Origin: Zingiber officinale
Lineage: Eukaryota > Streptophyta > Magnoliopsida > Zingiberales > Zingiberaceae
Assembly: GCF_018446385.1 (NCBI RefSeq)
Contig: NC_056004.1
Coordinates: 26,418,492-26,482,491 of the forward strand
Length of the DNA: 64,000 nucleotides
Direction of reading: 5' to 3'
The notes beneath the pieces were generated by a model. That model did not search any database. It was not told where the DNA came from and worked only from the letters and a program-made list of their open reading frames with translations. Shown here in pieces: positions 1 through 11,250 of this stretch (positions are counted from its first letter, which is position 1; each line of letters begins with the position of its first letter). The position numbers and the translations under genes were made by a program.

Positions 1-411
1 GGAGGTATGTCCCGATCGATATTATATCTAACTTTGCCCAGGAGGTATGTCCCGATCGATATTAGACTAGCTTACCTGGGAGATATGTCCCGATCGATAT
101 TATACCTAACTTTGCCAGGGAGGTATGTCCCGGTCGATATTATACATAACTTTGCCCAGGAGGTATGTCCCGGTCGACATTAGACTAGCTTACCCGGGAG
201 GTATGTCCCGATCGATATTATATCTAACTTTGCCCAGGAGGTATGTCCCGGTCTATATTAGACTAGCTTACCCGGGAGGTATGTCCCGCTCGATATTATA
301 CCTTACTTTACCAGGGAGGTATGTCCTGGTCGATATTAGACTAGCTTACCCGGGAGGTATGTCCCGATCAATATTATACCTAACTTTGCCGGGGAGGTAT
401 GTCCCGGTCGA
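1..411. repeat. Tandem array, 79-bp dimeric period
   Basis: Head-to-tail copies of a unit of 39-40 bp beginning GGAGGTATGTCCC. Two variants alternate: one ends TTATATCTAACTTTGCCCA and the other TTAGACTAGCTTACCCGG, so the true period is about 79 bp. The array runs off the left window edge. A 124-codon open frame crosses it at 125-499, but its peptide only restates the repeat and runs into antisense copia RNase H sequence, so I do not call it a gene. Positions 412-475 are a T/C-rich spacer of unknown origin. Confidence 0.9.
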
Positions 412-475
412 TATTAACCTATCTTTTTTGCTTTTCTTTCTTCCTTTTCTTTCCTCATCGGGAGACCCTCAAAAC

Positions 476-3400
476 CTAACCCATATCAACTCCCATTGAG
501 AGTATTTGTCTAATAATATTATGTCTATGATGTATATGCATAGACTTACCATTATACAAATGGCTCTGTGCCCTGTCAATTGCTAATAAACTATCGCAAT
601 GTATGTAAATTACTGATACTAGTTTCGGCCATATCGGAATATCTTCTAAGAATTTCCATAGTTATTCAGCCTCTTCACCACATTTGTCAAGAGATACAAA
701 CTCAAATTCCATCATGGATTTAGTTATTATTGTTTGCTTAGAAGATTTTCAGGAAATGATTGCACCTCCCAGAGTGAATATATATTCACTCGTAGATTTA
801 GAGTCTTTTATGTTAGATAGTGCAGTCCATATTCATGAGTATACCTCAAGTACCACAATACTCTTATTATTCCTTTACAGTGCTCAACACCGGGATTACT
901 CATGTATCAACTCAGTTTACTTACTGGGTAGGCCAAGTCTGGTTGTGTACAACTCATCAGGTACATCAGACTTCTAAACACTCGAGAATATTTTCTCTGA
1001 GAGATACTTTCACCTCGATTTTTCAATAAATATTGACTCGTATCTATCGGCATTCATGCCAACGCAGTATCACCCTTGGTGAATTTTTCAAAAATCTTGT
1101 TCACATAATGGGACTGACTAAGAACAAGTCCTTCTGTTATTCTAAGAATTTTGATTCTTAGAATCATATCAGCTAAATCCATATCTTTCAGTCGAATCTT
1201 GAGTTCAACATATCTTTAGTGGATTTAATTATTTTATCATTACTTCTAATGATAAGTATGTCATCTACGTATAGACACAAGATGATGTAGTTATTCTCTG
1301 TGGTTTTCATGTAGTCATATTTATCACATTCATTAATCTTTATATTTCGAGATTCCATAGAGCTGCAATAGCCAACAATACTCTAATGAAAGTTATTCTC
1401 AACATCAAAAAATATATATCAAAGTAATCAAGACCTTCTCGTAATCGGTATCCTTTGATTACCAATATAGCCTTATACTTATCAATTGTGCCATCTGACT
1501 TCATTTTCTTCTTGAAGATCCACTTGCAACCTAGTGATTTACTTCCCGGAGGAAGATCCACAAGTTCCTAAGTACAATTATACAAGATAAATTCTATCTC
1601 AGATGAAATTGTCTCTCTCCAGTGAAGCCCATCAGAAGAGCTTACTGCTTCTGAGTAACTTCGAGGCTCACTTTCCAACATGAAAGTGATAAAATCCAAT
1701 CTATAGGATTTTCCTACTTGAGCTCTTTTGCTCCTTTTAAGCTCAACCTCGGCTGGTTCCTCATCATCATCTTCACCTTGTGTTTTATATGCATGTTTTG
1801 AGGAGCTATCTTCCTCTCGGGTCTTATACGGAAATATATGCTCGAAGAATGAGATATTTCTTGATTCTATTATCAAGTTCTTATATATATCTATTATTTG
1901 TGACTCATATACAAAAAATCAATCTACATTGATGTTATGTGCATATCCAATAAATATGCAATCAACTGCCTTTGGTCTTATCTTAATCCTTTTCAGATCA
2001 TGCACCAAAACTTTGGCACGACACCCCCATATTCATAAATATTTGTAGGATGGTTGTCTTTCATTTCATAACTCATGAGGGCTTTTATCTATTTTCTTTC
2101 AAGACACCTTATTTAAAAGGTAATGAGTTGTTAACATAACTCCCCCCCCCCCCCCCCCCACACACACATATAAATTCTGGAAGTGCAGAGCTCAATAGAA
2201 GAACATTCATCATCTCCTTTAGAGTTTGATTCTTTCACTCAGCAACTCCATTTTACTAAGGAGTATAAAGAGCTGTTATTTCATGTCTGATCCCATGTTC
2301 AGCATAACTTAGCAAATAGTGATACATATTCATCGTCTCGGTCATTTTGAACCACCTTAATCTTTTTATTAAGTTGGTTTTCAATCTCATTCTTATATAG
2401 AGAAAATTTCTCTATAGCTTTATCCTTACTTTTGAGAAAATACACATAAAAATATTTAGTGTTATCATCTACAAAAGTGATAAAATATTTATTCCCACCA
2501 CGTGTTGGTGTACCTTTGAGGTCGCACATGTTGGTGTAGATTAGCTCAAGTGGTTTGTTGCTTCTCTCAACATGTTGAAAGGATGACCTTGTCATTTTTT
2601 CTTCAATACAAATCTCGCACTTGTATTTTGGGTTAAGGTGGAATGTACGTATGCTTTACATATTTATTAATCTACGCAACATATTGTAGTTAACATATCC
2701 TAGTCTATCATGTTAAAAACATGAAGACTCAAACATATAAGTGGAAGAGCTTTCATCTTTTTTTATCTTAGGTCTAATGGTCATTACATTGAGCTTGAAA
2801 AACCCATCATATACAAAGTCTCTTCCTACAAACATTCCATTCTTTGACAGTAGAATTCTGTCTGACTCAAAAATAATACTAAAGTCATGCTTGCTTAACA
2901 GTGATCCGAATACTAGATTCTTCTGAATCTCCAAAACATACAACATATTGTTCAAAGTAAGGTCCTTACCCGAGATCATCTTCAGCACCATTTTCCCTGG
3001 CCCATGATGTTCGAGGTTGCTGAGTTCCCTATGAACAACTTATCTCCATTGACTTCTTCAAAGTTGTGGAGCAACTCCTTATTGCATCAGACATGTCTGG
3101 TGGCTCCAGTATCAATCCACTATTGTTGCGGGTTTGAACCGATCAAGTTCAGTTCTAAGACCACTACGTAGAGGTCGTCCATTTTTGGTCCCTCGTTTAG
3201 GTTGGCCTCTTGCTTTACTTCAGCTTTCTGCATTCTGAAGATTTGTGACCGACTCGACCATAATTAAAGTACTTCCTAGAGAATTTCTTGCTTTATGGCT
3301 CCTCCGAGTCCCATCTTAGAAGTCTTGGGGTTCTTCTATTTCGAGTTTTGACCATACTCGACCACGTTGACTTTCACAGTAGCCTGAGAGAATAGCTTTC

Positions 3401-4030
3401 CCTATGAACTCTTGTTGTCTTCTTCGATGTGAAGTCTAGCAATAAGTTCCTCCACATTCATCTCCTTCTGCTTGTGCTTTAGGTAATTCTAGAAGTCCTT
3501 CCACCCAGGAGGCAGCTTCTCAATGATAGAAACAACCTGGGAGGTTTCACTCAGAGCCATCCTTCTAAGTGGATCTCGTGCAAGATCACCTAAAGCTCCT
3601 GTACTTGACTGATAACCATTTTGGAGTCAACCATTTTGTAGTCTAAGAATCAGCCCATGATAAACTTCTTAGCCCCTACATCCTCCATCTTGTACTTCTT
3701 GTCCTGGGACTCTCACAGTTCTTTAGTCGTTCTCTTCATGCTATACACGAGCGTATAGTGAGTTGGCAAGGCAGTTGAGGATGTAGTTTTAGCAAAGAAA
3801 CTCAAAGTGAGTCCATGCCTCCACTATACTGATGGTATGCACATCAACATCCTTAGCACACTTAAGAGGGTTCTCGGTCAAGAACCAAGCCAGATTGAGT
3901 GTGACTAAGTAGAAGAGCATTTTCTGCTGTGACCTTTTGAAGTTCAATCCAGTGAACTTCTCTGGCCTTTCCCCGTGATTAATAAGCACAGTTCCAATCA
4001 GGGTAGAGGGGGCCTTCATGGGTTAAGTCT
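476..4030 (-). pseudogene. E1: decayed Ty1/copia gag-pol
   Basis: Reading leftward the order is gag, protease, integrase, reverse transcriptase, RNase H, the copia order. Visible landmarks: gag N-terminus at 4019-3789; protease WIDTGATRHV near 3120-3090; integrase zinc and core part at 2595-2299, where the first catalytic Asp appears as Asn (YTNMCD) and QNDRDDEY replaces the usual RSDRGGEY; RT fingers at 1876-1340; the catalytic LYVDDILII near 1275-1250; and RNase H through 840-480, with fragments such as SKQTIIT, EFVSLDKC and HIHHRHNIIRQIL. Stops and frameshifts are scattered throughout, so no intact protein remains. Homology stops near 480, where the tandem-array side begins, and the 3' LTR is missing. 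Confidence 0.9.
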
Positions 4031-4319
4031 GTTGTACTTCAATACTTTATTTTGTGGCTATCTCAACAGAATAAAATCTATATCAAGATTGTTGGATAAT
4101 CTATTGTTGGAAATATTAGAAAAAATTACTGAATTGAAATTACACAAAATCAATTCTAACTTATCTATTGAGATGACCTGAGCAGATAATCTTAAGCTAC
4201 CAGTGGGGTTGGTTCTGCCAAGCTTTTGGTGGTCTGAGTTATGGAGTTGATGCGGTGCATAGCAGAATCGGGAGTCGATCACCGAGTCGGGAAGGGAATT
4301 CACTGAGTAAGATACCAAG

Positions 4320-5215
4320 GCATGCGCTCAACGCAGTTCCCTTGAAATAGATTCACCCCATCTCTAGTTTTGCTTCGAGGTTCTCTCGGGTTGTCTATTT
4401 CCCATAATACAAAGGTAAAACCAAGCACACAACCAAGCACTGGTTGTTCATTGCAAACTGAAAATGCACCCGAGTGCTATCACGAGTAGTTCAACCGAAT
4501 GAATGCACGACCGAGAGAGTTTTTGTGGGAGAACACAGGTGGACAAAGGTTCACTTCCTGTTCTTCCTCTTGCTCTCTCTTTCGCTTATCTTCCACTACC
4601 CCTCTATCCTTTGCTCAAAATCTAACCTCCTTATATATTAATCCTCACCTTGACTACAATGAATAAACAAATTATGGTCATTTAATGATGAGTTTAATAT
4701 TGTCATTAATGGGTTTAATGTCTTAATTAATTTCGAGATGTTACGGAATCATTATTAATGGGTTTAATATCGCTATTAATGTCGAGATGTTAAGAAGTCA
4801 CCATTAATGAGTTTAATGTTGTCATTAATGTCGAGATGTTACGGAATTACCATTAATTTCATATTAATGCTTTTGTTACCCTCTTGAGCAAGTAGAAAAA
4901 AGAGATTTGGTGGTAAAATATTGGTTTATTTACTGGGGCAAATCTTGCCTCGACCGGTCCAGCATTCGACGTGCACAGGTCGTGATCGCACACGAGTCAA
5001 CATTGGTTCAGTACAATCCAGACCTTGGATTTACACCCACCCCTACGCACCCACGCGTGAAAGAGTATCTCCCCATCCATATGTTTACAACATCAATGCA
5101 TGTGGCATAATTTAAACCAACAATAAATCTAAAAGATTTTTAATGTGGGGTTAACAATTCATGCATAATATAGTCTCTTCATCTCCACCTCTTTATTCCA
5201 TTCATATTTCCAACA
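4320..5215 (-). repeat. E1 5' LTR (approximate inner border)
   Basis: On the minus strand this begins TGTTGGAAATATG at 5215 and carries a TATA-like TTATATATTAAT at about 4633-4645 followed by a purine-rich leader. A degenerate primer-binding-like TTGGTATC lies near 4318. The U3 part holds an AT-rich repeat of about 49 bp (about 4680-4860). The inner border is estimated, because the partner LTR has been lost. Confidence 0.6.
4680..4860. repeat. 49-bp tandem repeat in E1 U3
   Basis: GAGATGTTA recurs at 4735, 4784 and 4833, a spacing of 49 bp. It is embedded in ATTAATGGGTTTAAT-type sequence, and about 3.5 copies are visible. Confidence 0.8.
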
Positions 5216-5224
5216 CAAAATGCT

Positions 5225-6216
5225 ATCTAATGATGGCTAATCGTTAGGAATATCTTATAAGTACCCCAGGATGGTTTTGATATGGGCAACCAAGTTCAGT
5301 TAAGTTTTGTTATGTTTGATCCTTGTGTCTAAATATGCAGGAGCTTAAGAACACAAGAAGTCGAGCAGAAGACGTAGCTAGCGAAAAGGATGGTACGGGA
5401 AGGGAGTCGACGAGCTCGGTGTATCCGAAGGATGAGATGTTGTGGAAGAGTACACCAGCGGGCGAGAAGGATGTGTGTGGCGGTCCGAGGGATGAGAAGC
5501 CAAGGAGGAAGGCTGCTCGAGGAGAAGGCCCTAGTTGGGTTCGAGTGAGCTCAATTTTGGATAGTCGGAGCATCAACCAAGCGAGCGGAGCAAAAAATGG
5601 TTAACAAGGGAAGTTAACCATTTTCATATGAACAATACGAAGGCGCCTTCAAAGGCTTGGAAGGCACCTTCCATGAGTAGCATGAAGGTGTCTTCAAAGG
5701 CTTAGAAGGCACCTTCTATGAATAGTATGAAGGCACCTTCAATGGCTTGAAGGTGCCTTCAGTGCACAGTACCAGCCTAAAGTAACTGTTTGTGCCATTG
5801 AGTTGTGGATAAAACTTTATCCACTTGAAGGCACCTTGAACTCTTTTGAAGTTGCCTTCCACCTATGGATAGGATTTTTCAGGAGCTATAAAAAGGCCCT
5901 GGAGCTAGGAAATATTCAACAACTTCTGTATTAACTTTCCTAGTCATTCTTGACCTATCAACGTGTAATGACCTATCAACGTGTATAAAAGACTTCTCCG
6001 CCTTCAACAAAGGAGATCTTCTAGTGCTTTTTAACTCTTTGGATTAACAACCACCTAGATTGTAACCAAGTAAAACTCTTGTATTTTACCTACTCTTTTT
6101 AAATTGTTATTTCTTTTATTATTGTTATTTTGCTACTAATCAAAGGATTGAGAAAGGGGTTTATTTTTTCTTGTAGGCAATTCACCCCCCCTCTTGTCGG
6201 CCCTGCAGTACCAACA
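5225..6216 (+). repeat. Z 5' LTR with palindrome array and TATA
   Basis: An array of AAGGCGCCTT/AAGGCACCTTC-type inverted repeats (5640-5870) precedes a TATA box TATAAAAA at 5887-5894. The last 270 bp matches 23440-23689, which identifies it as an LTR. The 93-codon frame at 5323-5604 lies entirely inside it and is not called a gene. Confidence 0.75.
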
Positions 6217-6218
6217 AT

Positions 6219-6230
6219 TGGTATCAAAGT
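6219..6230 (+). other. Z primer-binding site
   Basis: TGGTATCAAAGT lies two bases after the LTR end. It matches the initiator-tRNA-Met-type site TGGTATCAGAGC with one or two changes. Confidence 0.8.
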
Positions 6231-6244
6231 CAGAACGCCTCAGA

Positions 6245-6787
6245 AGGATTAACCACTGACTAAAGCATCGAGACGATTGTTGGACCAAGCATCTATCCAC
6301 CGAAATTCGAGGGGGAATTCACGTTATGGAAGAAACGCATGGAGGTATTTTTTAAAACTGATTTTGAAATTCTTTTTATAAGTAAATATAGTTTTTTAGC
6401 CCCCAAAGACCAACAAGGAGTATAAAAAAGAAGAGTATATGTGGACCAAGAAGGAGCAAGCGAACTTCGTAGCAAATGGACAAGCTAAATTCCATCTGCT
6501 AAGCGTGCTACCTTTGCAAGAAGTCAGCAGAATAGACGCCTACAAATCAACAAAGGAACTTTGAGAGAAGTTCCTAGAGCTACACGAAGGTACGTCCAAA
6601 GCCAAGCTCATGAAACAGGATATGCTTCGGAGCCAACTAATCAACCTCCAGCGTAAAGAAAGAGAATCCGTAGCGAAACTACATGCTAAATTTAAGGAGT
6701 TGATCACCAGACTCACGAATCTCAGAGAAAGTGTAATAAATTGAGATTCCCTAAAGTATGCATTAAATACTTTTCCAAGGACACCCG
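6245..6787 (+). pseudogene. Z gag, 5' portion (UBN2-type)
   Basis: Translation gives recognisable copia gag: PPKFEGEFTLWKKRMEVFF, then APKDQQGV, and in other frames pieces equivalent to the helical gag core. Several frameshifts and stops are present and no clear initiating ATG remains. It ends at ACCCG (6783-6787), the target duplication of T1, and the same gag resumes after 22098 with an EWSSIVDSYYISKDLEV-like reading. Confidence 0.75.
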
Positions 6788-7639
6788 TGTTGGAATTTAT
6801 ACTAAAAGCCTAGCTTTTTGTATAAATATTTATTTAGAAATAAGAATCACATTGGTCAAATGCCTACATTTATGCTAAGTGTAGTTGTTCATTTAATTTA
6901 TACTGTAGATAACATGGTGTGAGGAGACACACAGAAGATCATGTTATCAAATCCTTATAAATTATAAATAGTAGCTCACAACCAAGATGAAATGGGCAAA
7001 CCATTGGAGTGGTTGTAGTGTAATTTGGTATTAGTTTATCTAGACTATAAAATTACACTAGTACACTCTGAGTGTATTGAGCAGGACCATTTGAAGTAGT
7101 TTCTTTTTATACTGACTATATAAGAGAACAAAACCTCTGTTATTATGGAAGTGTGTGCTCTTAATCATGATATAATAACAAGCACGTATATTTAATATTT
7201 ATTTCTTTAATTTATCAAAGGGTGCGATTAAGCTCGTTAAATCAATAGATCCGATAAGTTGAGAAATGATATCATTTATATGGTGTGTTATTGATTATAG
7301 AATGAAACAGTGTCCTAGTAAACTAGGTTGATGATGTCCCCTTGAGGAGCTCATAAGGATTGTCATGTAAACCCTACAGGTGGACCTAGTCCGGCATGAC
7401 AATGAAGTTGAGTGGTACTACTCTTGAAGCTAGATATTAATTAAGTGAGTCGTCAGTAACTCATTTAATTAGTGGGCATTCTATATCTTAAACACAAGAA
7501 GATTAATGCACTCATAATAAGAAGGAGCCCATAATGTAATTTGGGATTAGTGCGGTAGTTCAATAATAACTCTTTAGTGGTATGAGTTATTATTGATGAA
7601 CTTGAGTTGGGTGTTCGGGGTGAACACAGGAAACTCAAG

Positions 7640-8895
7640 TGTTGGATCGAGACCGCGCTAGAGGGGGGGTGAATAGCGCTCGCGGCTATATTGTTTGAAT
7701 TATCGGAATCGTTCGATTTAAAACGTACGAGTAAATGCAGCGGAAATAGAAAAGACAAACACAGACAGAAGAACACGGAGGATTTATTTCTTTCGGAGCC
7801 TAAGGCGACTCCTACTCGAAGGCCCGCGATCCTTGATCGCTTCCGGTGGGCAACAACTATAAGCTCGATAAAAGATTACAAGTTGAAGTACAATAAACGA
7901 CAATAAATAATTATACCGACCACAAAAAAATGAAGATTCGAAGCTCCTGGTCATCGGGCACAAATAGCAACACTTCGAAACGTTGTTTTGAGCAGCACGT
8001 CGCACTGGAATCACTTGAAACTTGATATATTGAAATGCTGGTCGAAACCCCCTTATAAAGGGTGTTCAAGGCGCCTTGAAGGCTGTTCAAGGCGCCTCCA
8101 TGCTGCCGAGTCTTCCGTGCGGATCAAACTTGATCTGGTCGAACTTCATCTGCTTAAGGCGCCTCAAACCCTGCTCAAGGCACCTTCCAAGGCGCCTTAA
8201 ACCCCTTCAAGGCGCCTCCATTGAAGCTCCGCAGCCAGGTCAGCTTTTGCACCCGAGGCGCCTCCAAGCTCCATGGAGGCGCCTCGGACATTGTTCATCC
8301 GAGGTTAATCTTTGTACTTTGGTCCCTGCAAGATACATTAATCCCAAATATACCCTGCAGCACAAAGTTAGCACATAAAGCATAATAGAAGTGATAATGA
8401 TAGTCTCCGGACTATCCGAGCCTTACTTCGGGTTTCCGTCCAGAAACCCTAGGTCGACCCGATGCCTACTGTTCCCTCTACGGGGAACGCGTCCTCACCT
8501 ACTCCACTCAGGAGATTTACCTGTTGCCAGTGCGATCCTCCAGATCGACTGGACTTTTGCTCAGCACTCGACGCTTCCGAACTTTCTGCTGGACATCCGC
8601 TTCCCGGCTAGTCCAGTCTTTCACCTGGTTCGCGACACCAGGACTTTCCACCTAGGGTTACCACTCCCTAGGACTTTTGCCTGAAGACATCGACCTACCA
8701 AGACTTTCCGCATAGGGTTACCACCCCCTATGACCTAGAGTTACCACCCCCTAGGGTTTTTTCCCTTTGTCTAACCGCAGCTAGGACTTTCCTGAAATCC
8801 TCAAGTAGACTTGTTAGAAAACAAAACACCTTAACTTTGAATCCTTTGCATTATCAAAACACAAGTTCGATCGTCGGATGCTTCCCGCACCAACA
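7640..8895 (-). mobile_element. X: solo LTR (1256 bp)
   Basis: Bounded by TGTTGGATCGAG and GCACCAACA, with the 5-bp duplication TCAAG at 7635-7639 and 8896-8900. Orientation is minus, by comparison with S, V and W, whose LTRs end ...GATCC(T/A)AACA. It contains an AAGGCGCCTT-type palindrome array (8069-8290) next to a TATA-like box (8053-8060). The region 8380-8800 is C/T-rich with repeated GGACTTT motifs. No internal region is present. Confidence 0.9.
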
Positions 8896-8948
8896 TCAAG
8901 CTCATCGAGAGACAAAAATCAATTTCTCCTCTCGGTCCCTGTTGTAAC

Positions 8949-10687
8949 TGTTAGGACCTTCGGATGGCTAGAGAGGGGGTGTGTGAATAGCCTCCACTAA
9001 AACTCAGTCAATTTCCTCACAAAATCTTATTAGCACAGTGGAAATAAGTAAAAAGAAAACTGATGCAAGGAAAGAAAACACAACCCACAGATTACACAAG
9101 TATGTACGAGGTTCGGGGATAACTTGCCCCTACTCCTCGGCGTGTCCGTAAGGTGGACGATCCTTTGATCTTTCGGTAGATCACACCCCGGACAAATTTC
9201 GGCTAAGTATTTCTCCTTCTCGGTGGACTAACCTCTCCACAAAGTCACAGAAATTATTTGAAATGAAGCACAAGACTTACAGAGTTTTGTGGCTGACAGA
9301 ATGAACAAATGAACTTACAGCCACGAAGCACAACGCAAAGACAGAAGGAATTCCTCAGCCAAGAGCTCAACAATACACAGCCTCTTACTTCGGTTCACAG
9401 AGAATTTCAAAAACCTTTCGTTACCAAAAATCTCTCTTCTTCCTTCTTCTTATCCCTCTGCTTTCTCACTGTCTTCAGCCAGAGCCGAATCGCTGTCACC
9501 TGTATCGAATCACTGCGATCAACTCAAGCTTCGCCAATCACTCTTCCTCCTCATCTAGTTCTCTGAACTCACACCAATACCATCCATGGTCTTCACTGGT
9601 GTCTCTGAGCTCGAACCAATAAGCAAGAATCAAGCTGTCGCAGCCAGTGAACGTTGACGCTCGAATTGCACCACTTACAGTGAAACACAGCAGAAAGGAT
9701 ACTTGGTCTTATTCTTCTGATGGAGCTTAATTTGAAATTAAGCACTGGCACGACACCTGCAACCTGTAACTAAAAAATCTCACAGTAGATGATTTGATCA
9801 GGTGAATCAGAAATCGCAGAGAAACAGCAGAAGATAAACGACATTGTTGTGGATCGGTCTACAGACCGATCCATAGCCTTCCGGACCGATCAAGACACAC
9901 CCTGATCGGTCTGGGATGATTCTGATCGGTCTGTGGACCGATCCCCCCTATCTCTTTGAATCCCATCGCATCCTTCTGATCGGTCCAGGTCCCGATCTGA
10001 TAGCCCACAGATTGCTTCTGATCGGTCACCAGACCGATCAGATAGTCCACAGATTGTTTCTGTGTGGTTACTGATCGGTCACGAGACCGATCAGATAATC
10101 CACAGATTGCTTCTGTGTGGTTACTGATCGGTCACGAGACCGATCAGTTCACTTAAGGTATCACTGGATCGGTCTGTCGACCGATCCAGTCAACCGAAGT
10201 ATCACTGGATCGGTCAACAGACCGATCCAATGTCCTTATGTTAGTTTTAGAGCCTCCCAGCCCTAAACCCTAACGTCTTCCTGGTCCAGAGAACGAGCTA
10301 CCAAGCCCTCTCTGACCTAGTCCGGAGAACGAGCTGCCGAGCCCTTTCCGACTTCGTCCGGTCCAGAGAACGAGCTACCGAACCCTCTCTGACCTAGTCC
10401 GGAGAACGAGCTACCGAGCCCTCTCTGACCTAGTCCGGAGAACGAGCTGCCGAGCTCTCTCCGACTTCGTCCGGTCTAGAGAACGAGCTACCGAGCCCTC
10501 TCTGACCTAGTCCGGAGAACGAGCTGCCGATCCCTCTCCGACTTTGCGAGCCAAGTATTCGTACTTAGACTTTTCCTCTCCACATGATCAACCTTGATCA
10601 TTACTCAGTCTGAGTCTAATTAATATCTGATACAAACTTAAATCCGTGACAACATCAAAACAACAGCCAGGTCAGACTGTATCAACA
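8949..10687 (-). repeat. Y 3' LTR
   Basis: On the minus strand it runs TGTTGATACAGTC... to ...GGTCCTAACA. U3 holds a GAGAACGAGCTACCGAGCCC tandem array (10270-10545), followed by GATCGGTC/GACCGATC palindromes (9850-10235), then a TATA-like GTCGTTTATC near 9833-9842. Its U5 end is the sequence AGGACCTTCGGATGGC at 8951-8966 on the plus strand. Confidence 0.92.
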
Positions 10688-10701
10688 ATCTCCCCCTTTT
10701 T
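10688..10701 (-). other. Y polypurine tract
   Basis: The minus strand reads AAAAGGGGGAGAT directly before the 3' LTR, the expected plus-strand primer of the element. Confidence 0.85.
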
Positions 10702-11250
10702 GTTGTTTGACAACATGATTTAAGTTTAGATCAGAAATGTTCATATTTCCCTAATTTTAGGGGAATCAAGTTCCTCCCCCTAAGACAGATACAACACCAT
10801 GTAAGGATAGGGGAATCAAGATCCTCCCCCTAAGACAAACTTTCATTTATCTCTAAACTTAGTTACCTTCTCCCCCTTTGTCAAACACCGAAAAGGCGCG
10901 AATTAGGTAAGAAAACGTTAAAGGACTCCCCCTTAACCCATACTGTCTTTTTCTTAATTCACCTAGAATACCCTCTAAGTGTATTATAAGACAGTGATAA
11001 AGAAATAAGAGACATACAAGACATGGCATATGAACAGCATATTAAAAGCCAATAAGAAGTGAAACAAAAAGAAAGACAAGAAAATGAACAGCATAAATAG
11101 ATGAAAGCAGCAAGTATCCAGGTCAGACATAAATATCCAACAAACAACATCCAAAACATAGATAATCAGAATGACAGCATAGAACAATGTGTATCAATCA
11201 GCCTCCTCATCATGAGGAGCATCAACATCATCAACGGGAGGAGTGGGTCC

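Noticed and set aside
125-499. 124-codon frame with internal peptide repeats
   Set aside because: It is the translation of the tandem DNA repeat and ends in antisense copia RNase H.
5323-5604. 93-codon frame
   Set aside because: Lies inside the Z 5' LTR and has no domain.
9850-10235. CRISPR-like regular repeats
   Set aside because: Units are imperfect palindromes with variable loops in a plant LTR, without unique spacers or cas genes.
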